NCBI GenBank assembly: GCA_002104945.1
Contig: MCFH01000031.1
Coordinates: 485,501-549,500, forward strand
Origin: Piromyces finnis
Taxonomy: Eukaryota; Neocallimastigomycota; Neocallimastigomycetes; Neocallimastigales; Neocallimastigaceae
Reading direction: 5' to 3'
DNA length: 64,000 nt
Of the stretch, positions 55,801-64,000 are shown in pieces. Both the position numbers and the translations under genes were made by a program. The notes below the pieces were generated by a model, which saw nothing but the letters and a program-made list of their open reading frames with translations, was not told the DNA's origin and did not search any database. How positions within the stretch are numbered: position 1 is the stretch's first letter; each line of letters opens with the position of its first letter.

Positions 55801-56404
55801 ATAAACTGATTCCTCTAAAAAAAAACACCTCTTTTAAAAAACATATTATTTTATATAATTTTTATTTATAGTATTAAAATTGTAATAAATAGAAACTAAT
55901 CAATATTTGTAATATTGTTTGAATTAGTATAGTACTTTTTATTTATATTATGAATTATGAATTTACCATCATATATATAGAAAATTTTTCAAGATCTTTT
56001 TAAAAATAGTCATTTATATATATATCTATTTATTTCATTAGAAATAATCTTCTTTACTCTATTTTACTTTATATTTTTAATTATCCATAAGTTATATATA
56101 GTTATATATGTATAGTAATTATTATTATTACTTTCAAAATATAGTTTAAAGTCTCTACTTTTTTAGAAGATAATGGTAAAAATCTTTGTAAAAGGTCAGA
56201 TTTATTAATTAATATAGTTTGAATCTTTCCTTTATAAATCAAAACCAAAAATTCAATATTTAGTAAATAATAAAATTAATTAAATTATTTAATATTTAAT
56301 TTTTTATATATATATACTAATTTTTTAATATTTAATATTTATAATTTTTAAAAAAAAAAAAAGTAAAGATGAACTAGAAAAAGGATAAAAAAAAAAAAGA
56401 ATTT

Positions 56405-56452
<48 letters not shown>

Positions 56453-57434
56453 TTAAATATATACAAACTAAAATAAAACAAATTAAAAAAAGAAGAAAAT
56501 AACAAAAAACAAAGAAACAAATCAAAGAGTAAAATAATAAATTGTAAAATTAGAAAAATGATAATTATTTAGTAAAGCCAAAATTTGACGAATGGACTAC
56601 TTTTATATATAAGAAAGAAAGAAAAAAAACTTTTAATTTAGTTATATTTTTTTTTTTAAAAAAGAAAAGAAATTTAATATCTTTATGTATATGCCTTGAA
56701 AATTATCTATCCATACTTTAAAGGAAAAACATCTATTAAAAAAAAAAAAAACTTTCAAAATTATAATACAAATTTTAAACTGTAAATAAATACTTTTATT
56801 GGATAAAAGAAATTTCATTTCAATTAACTTTTTCATGTTAATTGCTTTTAAAAATAACAAGAATATAAAATAATTTTTAAGTTAATCTGCCTATAATTTC
56901 TTTCAAAATATCAATTTATTATTCATTCCATTAAATGAAAATAATAATAATAATAAAAAAAGAAATTAAAAAAATCAATTTAGAAATTTATTACATTTCT
57001 AAATGTAAAAAAAATTTATTATTATTTCCATCATTTATATAATAGTATCAATAACAACAACAACAAAATTTTGTATAAATAATAAAAGTACTATTGTATA
57101 AAAATATTTTTAAATATAATATTATATGTTATATATTTTACAGCACAATTAATACATTTAAGTATCAATTATAAAAAAAAAAAAAAAAAAAAAAAATTAA
57201 CATTTATCTTTACTTTATAAAAAAAATATACATTTTTTTTTTTAATTTAATCACATATATAATTATACCATTTTAATTAAATAATAATATAATTTATTAT
57301 TCACACATTTCTCTTTGTAAGAAAGCATTTAATATTAGAATTTTTAAAAATTATATAAGAGTTGAATTATCCATCTAGAGTTTTTAAATTAAAAAATTTC
57401 ATTGAAATCTTAAAAGATTATATAATAAATCAAC
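52880..57434. other. 4.6-kb gene-poor region
   Basis: DNA between two plus-strand genes. It contains CA-type microrepeats (53087-53100, 55366-55380), a TAA run (56406-56452), T/A homopolymers (54890-54914, 57173-57197) and short low-complexity frames. The last few hundred bases should carry the WDR24 promoter. No exon or structural RNA was recognised. Confidence 0.5.
56406..56452. repeat. (TAA)n microsatellite
   Basis: About 46 bases of TAA repeat in intergenic DNA upstream of WDR24. Confidence 0.85.

Positions 57435-64000
<6,566 letters not shown>

Overview
The window is nuclear DNA from a very AT-rich, intron-rich, flagellated fungus. An anaerobic gut fungus (Neocallimastigomycota) fits best. 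The case rests on four things seen together: a fungal-type TOM22 receptor and a fungal 25S rRNA methyltransferase (Bmt6-like); two strictly flagellar genes (IFT46 and CFAP251) that flagellum-less fungi have lost; short GT..AG introns ending in TAG/AAG; and extreme A/T bias with many TTA/TAA microsatellites, long homopolymers and poly-Asn coding runs. The phylum is an inference; 'flagellated fungus' is much firmer. I saw no tRNA, rRNA, CRISPR array, recognisable transposase or prokaryotic signal.

Layout. 0.7-10.3 kb: TOM22 (-), ORC4 (+, 8 exons), IFT46 (-, 8 exons) and a large Asn-rich coiled-coil protein (+, 4 exons). 10.8-13.9 kb: two intronless SAM methyltransferases (-), one Bmt6-like and one resembling bacterial class I enzymes. 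14.9-19.2 kb: a DDT/WHIM chromatin-remodeller subunit (-, 5 exons) whose N-terminus carries a PCNA-binding-like motif. 20.7-22.1 kb: a type I surface protein with a wall-sensor-like layout (-, 3 exons). 25.5-33.1 kb: six tandem paralogues of the LURP-one-related/tubby-C-like family (-), one frameshifted and one with a shortened tail. 35.0-36.3 kb: a single-pass membrane protein with PY motifs (-). 39.8-47.0 kb: CFAP251 (-, about 20 exons). 51.1-52.9 kb: a C2 plus proline-rich protein (+, 8 exons). 57.4-64.0 kb: a WDR24/Rtc1 GATOR2-type subunit (+), running off the right edge. Gaps of 1-4.5 kb hold AT-rich DNA with simple repeats and a few structured islands.

How the genes relate. Most are housekeeping genes of separate pathways: mitochondrial or hydrogenosomal import (TOM22), replication licensing (ORC4), chromatin (DDT/WHIM), ribosome modification (Bmt6), TORC1 nutrient signalling (WDR24), zoospore flagellum (IFT46, CFAP251), and cell surface or septum (wall-sensor-like, PY-motif and C2/PxxP proteins). 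They do not form one cluster. The only clear locus-level system is the tandem LOR array, which has a repeated unit of about 1.3 kb, shared spacer DNA, simple-repeat expansion and decay of some copies. Exon coordinates for ORC4, IFT46, the coiled-coil gene, the DDT gene, the surface protein and the C2 gene were worked out by eye; each keeps an open frame from ATG to stop with canonical GT..AG junctions.
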